This document shows positions 24,901 to 33,430 of a stretch of 64,000 bases of DNA, one piece after another (the first letter of the stretch is position 1; the number at the start of each line of letters is the position of its first letter). A program made the translations under genes and the position numbers. This DNA is from Paenibacillus tyrphae (GTDB taxonomy: Bacteria; Bacillota; Bacilli; Paenibacillales; NBRC-103111). The notes under the pieces were generated by a model. It searched no databases, was not told the origin of the DNA, and was given only the letters and a program-made list of their open reading frames with translations. The stretch covers positions 26,893-90,892 of the forward strand of contig NZ_JAMZAW010000033.1 of NCBI RefSeq assembly GCF_024158745.1, given 5' to 3'.

Positions 24901-27900
24901 ACGGTCTATCTGATGTCCAATGCGTTCGGCAATAAATTTTACGAAAAGTATGTCGATAAGAACGGCGTTCCTTATGACGATTTTTTTGCAGCCATCGATA
25001 CCCAGCCGTTCAAAAAAATGTTTACCGATGTCTCCGTCTCGGATGAGGTGCTCAAGTTTACGGCCTACACGGCTGCGGTCGAAGACGAGAAGCCGGGAGA
25101 TAGCGGGGTGCAAGCCTACGATAGATACGGCATTCGGAGAACAGACGACAAGCCTGCGAAGGTGGAGGACGCCAAAGTTCAAGTTACCGGCAATCAAGCC
25201 GTCCTTTCGTGGAAGGCTCCTACTGCAAGCACCGAGCCGGTAAGAGGCTTCCGGATCTATGAAAAGAACGATAAGGTGAACACGCATTGGAGCGTCTATG
25301 TTCCGGCCGGAGCGCAAGCGGAATACACGTATGCGGTTACCGACATCAACCCCGCGAAAAAATACGATTTCGTCGTGAAAGCGGTCGGTACGAGAATCAA
25401 TTCCGATGCGGTCGAAGTCAGCACGCAGGATGGACCGGTCGATTCCGATCCGCCTTCGGCGCCGACGAGCTTGACCGGTACCACGGTTTCCGCTTTTCAA
25501 ATTCAGCTGAACTGGAAGGCGTCCGCCGGAAAATCGGAAGCGGTAGGCTACAACATCTACCGTGACGGCGTCAAAGTCGGGACGACGACAGCGACCTCCT
25601 ACAGCGATACGGGGCTAAAGCCCGCTACAAGCTACAGCTACGAAGTGAAGGCGTTCAATGCGGAAACGATCGAGTCGCTGCCAAGCAACCGGGTCGAAGT
25701 CGCGACCAAGCCTGCACCCTCCGGAGACGGCCCGTTCAAGGCGTACCCGCAGCATACCGCGTATGCGGGCGATTCGATCAAACCGAATCACGTGACGCAA
25801 GCCGAGATGGACGCAACGGTGACCCGGCTTTACAAGGAATGGAAGGCAAAATATTTGAAGAAGAATCCTTATGATCCGACACAGTACTACGTATGGTATG
25901 CGGATGGGGATTGGTTTAAAGACGGGGAAATTACCGTCTCGGAGGCCCACGGATATGGCATGCTGATCACCGCGCTGATGGCGGGACATGACCCGGAGGC
26001 GAAGACTTATTTTGACGGCATGTACCGTTATTTCAGGGCGCATCCGAGCGCCATTAACCCGCAGCTGATGGCATGGCAGCAGGCCGACAACGGCAGCGCC
26101 ATCGTCGATATCAACGGCGCGGATTCCGCTACGGACGGGGATATGGATATCGCGTACGCGCTGCTGCTGGCGGACCGGCAGTGGGGAAGCGCGGGCGAAA
26201 TCAACTATTTGGAGCAGGCCCGCAAGGTGATCGACGCGATCATGGAAAGCGAAGTTAACCATACGGAATGGACCTTGAAGCTCGCCGACTGGGCGAAGGA
26301 CGAGGACCCGATGTACGGCAAAGCTTCCCGTCCTTCCGATTTCATGCTCCAGCATCTGAAGGATTTCCGGATCGTATCCGGCGATAGCCGTTGGGACAAA
26401 GTCATCGATCAAACGTACCGCATGATCCGGAGTGTGCATGAGAAGTACAGTCCGAATTCCGGGCTGCTGCCCGATTTCGTATTCAAGGATACGGACGGTC
26501 AATTCAAGCCTGTAAGCGAGAAGAAATGGGACACCGAGAGTGGATATTTCCTGGAAGACGAGCATGACGGAGACTATAATTACAACGCCTCCCGGGTTCC
26601 GTGGCGTCTTGGCACCGATTTCCTCCTGACTGGGGATCGGCGGGCGAAAGTGCAGCTCGGCCGATTGAACGGCTGGATTCGCGCGAAAACCGACGGCAAA
26701 CCGGCGGGCATCAAGGCAGGCTATAAGCTGGACGGATCGACGGCGTTAGGCGATGATGCGGATCTTGCGTTCTCCGCTCCGTTTATGGTCAGTGCCATGA
26801 CCGACTCGTCCAGCCAGCAGTGGCTGAACGATTTATGGGATTACAATGCGGCCATACCGACGGAAGACGCGCTCTATTTCGGCAACAACCTCCGACTGCT
26901 GAGCATGCTGGTCGTGTCCGGCAACTGGTGGACCCCGGCCATCGTCGACGCCGAAGCGCCGACGGAACCGACCATCGAGCGGGCCGAAGCGGTATCCGGC
27001 TCTGCGATCGATCTGAAATGGACGGGGGCTACCGATAACTTCGGGATTGCGGGCTACAAAATTTTCCGCAACAATGCCGAAATCCAGACGACCACGAAGA
27101 CCGAATACCGGGACACCGGACTTTCGCCGAATACGACTTACCGTTATTTTGTGATGGCTTTCGATGCGGCAGGCAATTATTCGAAAATAAGCAATGTGCG
27201 AGTGGTGTCTACTTTAAGCGACTCCGACTCCGATTCGGATTCGAGCGGGTCCGGCGGTTCAGGTGGGGGAAGCGGTGGCGGTTCATCGGCTTCGTCCGAC
27301 GGGAAGCTGTCGATCCCGGCAGGCGGCTCGGGAACCGCAAGCCTAGGAAACGCGATATCCGTCACGGTTCCGGCGGGAGCAGCCGATCAGGCGTTGACGC
27401 TGATCGTGGAAAAAGTGGCGGACCCGTCGAAGCTCCTTACCCAGCAAGAGACAAAGCTCAGTCCGGTGTTTGAACTGACGAAAAATACGGCTGGCTCGTT
27501 CAAAAAGCCGGTCACGTTGACGATCGCCTTCGATCCTTCGCTGCTGCGAACCAACCAGACCGCTGCCGTGTTCGCTTACGACGGCAAGAAGAAGCAATGG
27601 ACGAATATCGGGGGAACGGTCGATGGTTCCACGATCAAGGTGAACGTAGACGATGCGGGGATCTATGCGGTGTTCGCCGTCGATAAGAAAACCGTAGAAA
27701 CGCCGGCGGATCCGAAGCCGGTATCGTTCACCGATACGGCAGGGCATTGGGCGGAAGGCATCATCCGGCAAGCGGTGACAAGCGGCATCGTTACGGGATA
27801 CCCGGACGGTTCCTTTAAACCGGATCATATCGTCACCCGGGCCGAATTTGCCGTCATGCTGACTGGGACGATGAAGCTTGCGAAGGAGGGCGCCGCCCTT

Positions 27901-28257
27901 ACGTTCGCCGACCGTTCCGAAATCGGCGCCAGGGCGGAGAATGCCGTAGCGCAGGCTGTCCAAGCGGGCATCGTTCAAGGCTACGAGGACGGCACGTTCC
28001 GTCCGAATGCGCAGATCACACGGGCTGAGATGTCCGTCATGATCGCCAATGCGCAGGGAGCCGCACGTCAAGCGGCCGATTCGACCGGTTTTTCGGACGA
28101 CGCCGACATCCCGGGATGGGCGAAAGCCGCCGTCGAGGCGATTCACAAGCTTGGCCTGGTCGAAGGCCGGGAAGCTAACCGCTTCGCCCCGGGCGCCAGC
28201 GCAACGAGAGCCGAAGCGGTCACGGTACTGCTGAAGCTGAAACAATCCGGGAAGTAA
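21994..28257 (+). CDS. SLH-anchored fusion of metallophosphatase and GH8 glycanase
   Basis: Cell-surface enzyme of 2087 aa. A signal peptide (about 1-33) is followed by two similar beta-rich modules (about 35-215 and 320-490) around a fibronectin-III domain (about 224-312), then a Big_5-like module (about 500-605). A purple-acid-phosphatase-like metallophosphatase (about 606-1050) has GSDSQ near 730, NAGDLVDNGD near 766, GGHE and AHDH near 933. Two FN3 domains come next. The GH8 domain (about 1249-1645) has candidate acid Glu1317 in SEAHGYGM and the family signature ATDGDMDIA with Asp1381. Another FN3, a Ser-Asp/Gly linker (about 1740-1770), a ZU5-like module and three SLH repeats (about 1910-2083) complete it. 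SLH repeats bind pyruvylated wall polymer. GH8 enzymes cut beta-1,4 glucans, chitosan or xylan; the exact substrate is unknown. Confidence 0.9.
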   Translation: MNNHARRIGNRMLSLLLTLVLLTLQFAGAVSADDSPVSSTLAEWKYSANPADQSVFAATYGVYKGSSALQAVPARAKDTFGWDDSLQAIRYQGWHEETGKEKYWLATVSTKDFQQITLSSEQQGRGSTGPRDFRVQFSTDGQQWTNLTGDGTGLPDLVMNKDAATRLTSVPLPGVASDRERLYIRWLVVSNVSTSGAAIGESGSSQLISVTVKGIRKGSSSDVTPPTVPAGLSGQAISDTSIRLTWTASTDNVGVAGYNIYREGVKVGTAAAASYEDAGLAAAKTYTYHVTAYDWAGNESDASSQIAVSTLAAASRQKVAEWTFAGAGSGGVWPATDGTYKSASTFRNIGGVFEAYDSDKQAISYQGWDNGSGSKYWLATVSTKGFEQIALSSQQNSSGSGPRDFKVQISTDKRTWTDVPNTDLTMVTSSFNCANQSCKLIDAPLPAEADNRDILYIRWIVRSDTNTKGSSGIGGSGSSRIKDIRVSGKRIDGAPIVIPTIDTAELPKDGAVQVSATAPVSVTFNKPIALNSGYEAAIVDDHNRTLAPVMLDIVNQVALNIQHPSFTYGKTYTVKLPKELIRGKDDQVPLARDILWSFTVQDSPYMPKLINMTFNGDPGTSQAFAWYTDVKTGTVVQVAEADKVKDGVFPESEAVAYAGSAEEIETFMKKGDRETGQKTKFTSHKAVADRLKPGTAYKFRVGNGEPDGWSVIGSFKTDAGKQAGYRFIAGSDSQSSSKSGFEPWGDTFRKAIDHIGDPKFLINAGDLVDNGDLEEQWQWMLGAAQNELLNVPFVPVLGGHEVQDWDGDETTPNNNFYNHFNLPKQEVEGTHEGSVYSFEYGDALYLVFNSQFVGGLAENGVDVEWADKQFWDQVAWMKNTVARSDKKWKFVAFHKGPYSAGDNAGEWEDERVQFYRKYLIPAFDEMGIDMVFEAHDHMYMRSFQMYNDKIIPASQLTFDQEGNAVNPKGTVYLMSNAFGNKFYEKYVDKNGVPYDDFFAAIDTQPFKKMFTDVSVSDEVLKFTAYTAAVEDEKPGDSGVQAYDRYGIRRTDDKPAKVEDAKVQVTGNQAVLSWKAPTASTEPVRGFRIYEKNDKVNTHWSVYVPAGAQAEYTYAVTDINPAKKYDFVVKAVGTRINSDAVEVSTQDGPVDSDPPSAPTSLTGTTVSAFQIQLNWKASAGKSEAVGYNIYRDGVKVGTTTATSYSDTGLKPATSYSYEVKAFNAETIESLPSNRVEVATKPAPSGDGPFKAYPQHTAYAGDSIKPNHVTQAEMDATVTRLYKEWKAKYLKKNPYDPTQYYVWYADGDWFKDGEITVSEAHGYGMLITALMAGHDPEAKTYFDGMYRYFRAHPSAINPQLMAWQQADNGSAIVDINGADSATDGDMDIAYALLLADRQWGSAGEINYLEQARKVIDAIMESEVNHTEWTLKLADWAKDEDPMYGKASRPSDFMLQHLKDFRIVSGDSRWDKVIDQTYRMIRSVHEKYSPNSGLLPDFVFKDTDGQFKPVSEKKWDTESGYFLEDEHDGDYNYNASRVPWRLGTDFLLTGDRRAKVQLGRLNGWIRAKTDGKPAGIKAGYKLDGSTALGDDADLAFSAPFMVSAMTDSSSQQWLNDLWDYNAAIPTEDALYFGNNLRLLSMLVVSGNWWTPAIVDAEAPTEPTIERAEAVSGSAIDLKWTGATDNFGIAGYKIFRNNAEIQTTTKTEYRDTGLSPNTTYRYFVMAFDAAGNYSKISNVRVVSTLSDSDSDSDSSGSGGSGGGSGGGSSASSDGKLSIPAGGSGTASLGNAISVTVPAGAADQALTLIVEKVADPSKLLTQQETKLSPVFELTKNTAGSFKKPVTLTIAFDPSLLRTNQTAAVFAYDGKKKQWTNIGGTVDGSTIKVNVDDAGIYAVFAVDKKTVETPADPKPVSFTDTAGHWAEGIIRQAVTSGIVTGYPDGSFKPDHIVTRAEFAVMLTGTMKLAKEGAALTFADRSEIGARAENAVAQAVQAGIVQGYEDGTFRPNAQITRAEMSVMIANAQGAARQAADSTGFSDDADIPGWAKAAVEAIHKLGLVEGREANRFAPGASATRAEAVTVLLKLKQSGK

Positions 28258-28272
28258 TTTTCAACAACCTCT

Positions 28273-28304
28273 AGGCTGTCGGGATTTTTCTCGGCAGCCT
28301 TTTT
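28273..28304. terminator. Bidirectional terminator between convergent genes
   Basis: AGGCTGTCGG pairs with TCGGCAGCCT, followed by TTTTT; the opposite strand also has an A/T run. It ends the surface-enzyme gene and overlaps the stop of the convergent kinase gene by two bases. Confidence 0.85.
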
Positions 28305-30117
28305 AATCTTCCTCTTGCTGACGGCAGCGGAGGGAGCTATCATGGGGAGGCGCAGCAACGGGGATATCGAAGGATATCGACGTTCCGAATCCGTGCTTGC
28401 TTTTGATCGTAATGCCATAGGGCTCCCCGTAACTTAATTTCAGCCGAATGTTGGTATTAAATAGACCGATGTGTCCGGGCGATTCGCTTCCTTCGCTAAG
28501 CAGCCTCCGGATCTCCGCGAGACGGTCTTTTTCGATCCCCATGCCGTTGTCGGTCACGGAAATTCTTAAACGGTTCCCTCGCAGCATGATTTTGATTCGG
28601 ATGACAACCCTCGTTGTCGTTTCCTTGATTCCATGATAAATGCTGTTTTCTACGAGAGGCTGCAGGAGCAGTTTAACGATTTTAAAGTGTTGAATCTCCT
28701 CGTGATTCCCTTTCCATATGACCTCAAATTTGTCCTTGTGCCGGAACTTCTGAATTCGGATGTAGCTTTGCGTATGGTCGATTTCCTCTTGCAGCGTGAC
28801 GGTCTGTGCCGGGCTACTTAACGAATAATCCAATATATGAGACAGATTCTCGATCATCTCGGTTCCTTGGTTCGGTTTGGCCGTGAGCTTGAATACTTCC
28901 CAATAAATCGCATTTAACGTATTGTACAGAAAGTGCGGATTGATTTGCGATTGAAGGGCAAGCAATTTCGCAGCCTGGAGCCGGTATTTTTGCTCCGAAA
29001 GCTGCACCTTCAAATAATTTTGTTCGATAAACGTCGTTAAAATATTGTGAAGAATATAGCCGTACTCGTCCTTAACGGCGACCGGGAGCGGGGGCAGCGA
29101 CTTGCCTCGGACGGCCGAGTCGATTATCGACATCATGCTGGATAGCCGATTATAATTCAGCGAGGTAAAGTAATAAGCCAGCAGCATGCTGACGACGAGG
29201 GAGACCAGAAGAAGAAGAAGGGTTGCGGCGCTTAATTGGGTAGGCACGCGGAACAGCGATTTTTTCGGCACGATGGAAAAGTACTCCCAGCCGTAACGGT
29301 TGGAATTGACTTGGTTAACGATAAACGAATCGCTATGCGACTGGAGAGCAAGCAGACTTTCTTTTGCATGGTCCGCCTGCGCCTGCACGATTGGCATCTG
29401 CTTCAAGTCGTCCGGCATGCTGCTGCTAAAAAGAAGCTGTCCTTTTTCATTGAATACAAGCACGCATTGTTCGGAGGAAACCGCAAGCGAACGAAGGATG
29501 TCTTCGATGTAGCCCCTTGATAAATTCAGCGCGATCATACCGTCTCTGGTGTGCAGCCTCCGGTAAACTGTGACAATCCGCTTCGCGTTCTTTTCAAAGC
29601 TGTACTGCTTTATATTTCGCGGCTCCGTCCAGATTTCCGCCTTCCCGTCATGATTCCTGTAGCCGTCGTACCAGCCGGTATCCCAATAGCTGTTCAGATT
29701 CGCCACTCCGACATTGGACGATACGAACAAGCCATGATCATTCCGATAGTAGACATAAATGGAGTGGATATACGGCCTGGCATTGGCGGGAGCGTTCAAG
29801 AACGCTTGAAGCATTTCACCGGGAACAATATCCTCGTATTTCGGCAATTGATTTTCCAATAGGTTGCCTAAGACATTATTGATTTTCGAATTATTGTCAA
29901 GCGTTAAGATGAGGGAGTCCATCTCATTTAACATTAGCTCCAAATTTTCTTTGATCTGATTCAACTGGTTGATATGGCTGCTGCTGATTTCATTTTTGAT
30001 GTAGCTTTGCAACACGGCAATGGATAGCGAGCCGAGCAAAATCATAGGTACCATAATTGGAAGGAGAAAAACGGCAAGGTTTTTGAGAAAAAAACGTTTT
30101 TTCATCGCCGGTTCCAT
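28303..30117 (-). CDS. YesM-type sensor histidine kinase
   Basis: Membrane kinase, 604 aa. A first helix (about 12-33) is followed by a large extracytoplasmic dCache-like sensor (about 35-300), a second helix (about 300-320) and a HAMP linker. The His_kinase domain has the phospho-acceptor in QSQINPHFLYNTLNAIYW near 395, then a HATPase with LVENSIYHG and DNGMGI. It starts directly after the stop of the regulator gene (TAAATG), so the two are coupled. In Paenibacillus and Bacillus such pairs sense extracellular sugars and switch on a neighbouring importer, here the divergent one. Confidence 0.92.
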   Translation of the reverse strand: MEPAMKKRFFLKNLAVFLLPIMVPMILLGSLSIAVLQSYIKNEISSSHINQLNQIKENLELMLNEMDSLILTLDNNSKINNVLGNLLENQLPKYEDIVPGEMLQAFLNAPANARPYIHSIYVYYRNDHGLFVSSNVGVANLNSYWDTGWYDGYRNHDGKAEIWTEPRNIKQYSFEKNAKRIVTVYRRLHTRDGMIALNLSRGYIEDILRSLAVSSEQCVLVFNEKGQLLFSSSMPDDLKQMPIVQAQADHAKESLLALQSHSDSFIVNQVNSNRYGWEYFSIVPKKSLFRVPTQLSAATLLLLLVSLVVSMLLAYYFTSLNYNRLSSMMSIIDSAVRGKSLPPLPVAVKDEYGYILHNILTTFIEQNYLKVQLSEQKYRLQAAKLLALQSQINPHFLYNTLNAIYWEVFKLTAKPNQGTEMIENLSHILDYSLSSPAQTVTLQEEIDHTQSYIRIQKFRHKDKFEVIWKGNHEEIQHFKIVKLLLQPLVENSIYHGIKETTTRVVIRIKIMLRGNRLRISVTDNGMGIEKDRLAEIRRLLSEGSESPGHIGLFNTNIRLKLSYGEPYGITIKSKHGFGTSISFDIPVAAPPHDSSLRCRQQEED

Positions 30118-30873
30118 TTACGGTTTCCGATTCCGGTAAAATTTCGGTGTCATCCCGAAATATTTCTTAAACGTCCGGGCAAAGTTGCGGGAATTGCTGT
30201 AGCCTACCAGTGAGCCAACCTCGTAGGTGCGATAGCGGACATCCTGCAGAAGCTCCTTCGCTTTCTGCATCTTCACCGTAAGAAGATAATCGGAAAAGCT
30301 GCACCCCGTATTTTTTCTGAAAAACTGGCTCAAGTAATTGGCATTCATATGGACAAGCTTGGCTGCTTCTTCAAGAGAAGCATGCCGGAAGTTGTCTTCG
30401 ACAAAGCGTTTGACGATGGAAATAATTTTGCCGTTGTAGCTTTGTTCCGGCTCTTCATCGGGCTGATCGGGCGGAGCTTCTGCCGTACGCCAGGCTTGTT
30501 CGTCCAATTCCGCTTTGAGTGACGAGAAAGCGCTTACCAAATCCTTGTACTTAGGAGGCTTCACGATGTATTCCTTCACCCCCAGCGACAGAGCTTGCTT
30601 CGCATATTCAAACTCCCGGTATCCGCTGAAAAAGACGATCATAACGGGATGCTTCCTATCCTTGATCTCCCGAGCAAAGTCAATGCCGGACAGCACGGGC
30701 ATATGGATGTCGCACAGTACGACGTCCGCCTTGCGCTCGCTGAGAAAGTCCAGCGCTTGTCTGCCGTTCTCCAACTGCCCGACGATTTCAAATCCGATGT
30801 CCTCCCAGGGAAAATAGTTGCTTATGGAGTTTCTTGTTTCGCTTTCGTCATCCACAATGAGCAATTTGTACAT
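30118..30873 (-). CDS. YesN-type response regulator (receiver + AraC HTH)
   Basis: Regulator of 251 aa. The receiver domain (about 1-120) has the DDE pocket at 8-10 and the phospho-acceptor Asp in VVLCDIHMP near 55. The AraC DNA-binding domain (about 150-251) includes LEEAAKLVHMNANYLSQFF and the final GYSNSRNFARTFKKYFG. AGGGGAAG before the reverse-strand ATG at 30873 fixes the start; the longer open frame runs into the divergent promoter region. It is first gene of a two-gene operon with the kinase and probably activates the sugar importer on the opposite strand. Confidence 0.93.
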   Translation of the reverse strand: MYKLLIVDDESETRNSISNYFPWEDIGFEIVGQLENGRQALDFLSERKADVVLCDIHMPVLSGIDFAREIKDRKHPVMIVFFSGYREFEYAKQALSLGVKEYIVKPPKYKDLVSAFSSLKAELDEQAWRTAEAPPDQPDEEPEQSYNGKIISIVKRFVEDNFRHASLEEAAKLVHMNANYLSQFFRKNTGCSFSDYLLTVKMQKAKELLQDVRYRTYEVGSLVGYSNSRNFARTFKKYFGMTPKFYRNRKP

Positions 30874-31062
30874 CGGCTTCCCCTGCCTTTGAAATTGGAT
30901 TACATTTAAATATAATCTAATCCTTGTAAAATAGAAATAGCGAAAGGAAGCTGCGAGACGTATCTGCAAAATGGACTGTAAATCTGCATAAATGACTGTT
31001 TTTACTCGCTCTCGTCGGAATACTGCCGAATGGAAGAGACTTTTTCTCATTTGCGGTGTCTT

Positions 31063-31090
31063 TTGGACCGGTTGCGAGGGATGCTACAAT
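31063..31090 (+). promoter_or_regulatory. Promoter of the sugar importer operon
   Basis: TTGGAC, 16 bases, TACAAT, immediately upstream of the cre-like site. The rest of the 268-base divergent gap is AT-rich and should also hold the kinase/regulator promoter. Confidence 0.6.
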
Positions 31091-31096
31091 CGGGAT

Positions 31097-31110
31097 TGTA
31101 AGTGCTTACA
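31097..31110. promoter_or_regulatory. cre-like CcpA site
   Basis: TGTAAGTGCTTACA: two perfect 6-base arms around TG, one base from the ideal cre form TGTAAGCGCTTACA. It spans roughly +1 to +15 of the promoter, where CcpA would block transcription. It predicts repression by preferred sugars. Confidence 0.65.
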
Positions 31111-31141
31111 TATCCGAACGGTGAAGAGAGGAGGTAAGCTG

Positions 31142-32503
31142 TTGAACAACAGGATGGTTGGCAAAGCAAGCGTCGTCTGCTCGATGGCCGTTCTTGCTGC
31201 GCTCGCCGCCGGATGCGGTGCAGACGGTACGTCCGATGCCGGCGGTTCATCGACTCCGGCTTCCGCAAGCGGCGCCGACGCTTCGGCATCAAAACCGGTA
31301 ACGTTAAGATTCATGTGGTGGGGCTCCGAGATCAGACACAAAGCGACGCTGGCGGCGATTGATCGGTACCGGAAAAAATATCCGCATGTCACGATCGAGG
31401 CGGAATATCAAGGCTACGAGGGATATCTCGATAAGATCAAAACGCAAATCGCCGCCAAACAGGCCCCGGATATTATGCAGCTGGATCAGACGTGGCTGGA
31501 AGAGCTTACGAGCAAGTCCGAGCCTTTGGCCGATATCAGCCGGTTGACAGAGATCGATACGTCTTCTTTTGACGAAAAGCTTCTTAAAGACTTTTCACTG
31601 TCCACGAGTAAAAAAACGGTAGGGCTGCCCATGGGAACGAACGGGTATGTGCTTATTTACAACAAGACGATAACCGATAAGCTGGGAATCGATACAAGCG
31701 GAGCTTGGGATTGGGACCGGGTGCTCGCTGCGGCCCAAAAAATCCGCGACAACAATCCGAAAGGCACCTTTACCTACTGTGTCGACAAAAGCTATCCGCC
31801 CATGCTGTTCGATATCGTGCATACGGAGCGCACCGGCGCAAGGCTGAAAAGCGGCGACTTAACCATGCCCTGGACGAAGGAGGAGCTGGTTGAAACCTAT
31901 GCCTTGATGAAAAAGCTGGCGGATAACCATGTGCTGCCCTCGGCCGAAGAATGCTATGCTCCGAGCCAGGACCCGAACCCGAAATGGGTGAACGGGGATG
32001 CGCCTTTCATCATTGAATTTACGAGCCAGATTGCGAAATTGAAAGGACAAATCCCCAATTCGACCATAGGCATCGCGGCTTTGCCCCAGTTGAACAACGG
32101 CAAAGATCCCGGCACCTTATTAAAGCCTTCCATGGTGCTGTCGATCAATACAAACTCCAAGAGCACCGGCGAAGCTGCTAAATTCGTGAACTGGTTCTTG
32201 AACGACAAAGAAGCCGCCGCCATTCTCGGCGATGTCAGATCGGTTCCTGCCTCTGCAGCAGCCAAAGATTATGCGATACAGGCCGGAAAAATCGATAAGG
32301 ACGTAGGCGCAGCGGTGGATATCGTGCTCAAACATCAATCGAAGGCGATTACGGGGCTTCTGAACAATTCGCAAATCGGAGCCGTGCAGGATGAAGTGCT
32401 CCAGAAATTGCTGTTCAACAAATCGACGCCCGAGCAAGCGGCCGACGATTATTTGAAGCGGGTCGGCGACAAGCTGAACGAATTGAAGGCGCAGAAGAAA
32501 TGA
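31142..32503 (+). CDS. Sugar ABC importer substrate-binding lipoprotein
   Basis: Extracellular binding protein of the family-1 solute-binding type, 453 aa. The signal peptide ends in the lipobox LAAGC, with lipidated Cys at about 25, then a Ser/Ala/Gly-rich linker. The body opens VTLRFMWWGSEIRHK and contains DIMQLDQTWLEEL. The start is TTG 31142, eight bases after GAGGAGGT; the ATG 12 bases later is too far from that site. It delivers an oligosaccharide to the two permeases that follow. No ATPase gene is present, so a shared MsmX-type ATPase encoded elsewhere is expected. Confidence 0.92.
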   Translation: MNNRMVGKASVVCSMAVLAALAAGCGADGTSDAGGSSTPASASGADASASKPVTLRFMWWGSEIRHKATLAAIDRYRKKYPHVTIEAEYQGYEGYLDKIKTQIAAKQAPDIMQLDQTWLEELTSKSEPLADISRLTEIDTSSFDEKLLKDFSLSTSKKTVGLPMGTNGYVLIYNKTITDKLGIDTSGAWDWDRVLAAAQKIRDNNPKGTFTYCVDKSYPPMLFDIVHTERTGARLKSGDLTMPWTKEELVETYALMKKLADNHVLPSAEECYAPSQDPNPKWVNGDAPFIIEFTSQIAKLKGQIPNSTIGIAALPQLNNGKDPGTLLKPSMVLSINTNSKSTGEAAKFVNWFLNDKEAAAILGDVRSVPASAAAKDYAIQAGKIDKDVGAAVDIVLKHQSKAITGLLNNSQIGAVQDEVLQKLLFNKSTPEQAADDYLKRVGDKLNELKAQKK

Positions 32504-32524
32504 TAAACAAGTGCGGGTGAAAGC

Positions 32525-33430
32525 ATGGCATCGATAACAAAGAACGGATGGAAAAGGAAGGGGAGCTATACCGGATTCCTCTATATTTTGCCTTGGCTGG
32601 CCGGCTTTATTGTTTTTCAGCTGTATCCTTTTCTTTATTCGTTCATCCTGTCTTTTACGGACGCGGGGCCCATCGGAGCTTATCGTTGGATAGGGTTGAA
32701 CAATTACAGCCAGCTTTTTCGGGATGCGGATTTTTATAAATCGTTCTCGGTCACCTTCGCTTATGTGTTGATTGCCGTCCCCGTCAAACTCATTTTTGCG
32801 CTGCTGGTGGCGATGATGCTGAGTGCGAAGCTCAGATTCATCCATGTTTATCGTACCGTTTACTATCTACCGTCGATCTTGGGCGGCAGCGTGGCGGTTT
32901 CCGTTTTGTGGCGGGTGTTGTTTTTGCGGGACGGCATGGTCAACGCGTTTTTGGAGAAGCTGCATGTGCCGCCGGTTGATTGGCTCGGAAGTCCGGACGT
33001 CGCGCTATATACCGTAAGTATGCTGGCCGTGTGGCAGTTCGGATCGTCCATGGTCATTTTTCTCGCCGGTATCAAGCAAATCCCGCAGGACTTGTACGAG
33101 GCGGCTACGGTCGACGGCGCTTCGAAGGTCAGGAAATTTGTGACGATTACGATACCGATGCTGACGCCGCTCATCTTTTTTAATCTGGTCATGCAGACGG
33201 TCGGGGCGTTTCAGGATTTTACCGGGGCGTTCGTCATTACCGGTGGCGGACCGTTGAAGTCCACCTATTTGTACGCGTTGAAGCTTTACGAGGAGGCGTT
33301 TCGATTCTATAACATCGGGTATGCAAGCGCGCTGTCATGGGTATTGTTTGTGGTGCTGATGATCTGGACCGCGTTGATCTTCCAATCGTCGAGAAGCTGG
33401 ATCCATTACGAGGACGGAGGCGATAAGTAA
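32525..33430 (+). CDS. Sugar ABC importer permease (MalF/UgpA type)
   Basis: Inner-membrane subunit, 301 aa, six helices. The EAA loop that docks the ATPase is EAATVDGASKVRKFVTITIPM near 195. The N-terminus is short, as in UgpA and Gram-positive CUT1 permeases. The next permease starts on its last base (TAATG), so the two are coupled. Confidence 0.93.
   Translation: MASITKNGWKRKGSYTGFLYILPWLAGFIVFQLYPFLYSFILSFTDAGPIGAYRWIGLNNYSQLFRDADFYKSFSVTFAYVLIAVPVKLIFALLVAMMLSAKLRFIHVYRTVYYLPSILGGSVAVSVLWRVLFLRDGMVNAFLEKLHVPPVDWLGSPDVALYTVSMLAVWQFGSSMVIFLAGIKQIPQDLYEAATVDGASKVRKFVTITIPMLTPLIFFNLVMQTVGAFQDFTGAFVITGGGPLKSTYLYALKLYEEAFRFYNIGYASALSWVLFVVLMIWTALIFQSSRSWIHYEDGGDK

Noticed and set aside
22561..25500. 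A 979-codon open frame on the reverse strand inside the surface-enzyme gene
   Set aside because: It is antisense to well-defined FN3 and metallophosphatase domains, has biased Arg/His-rich composition, no ribosome site and no recognisable domain. It results from the codon bias of the true gene.
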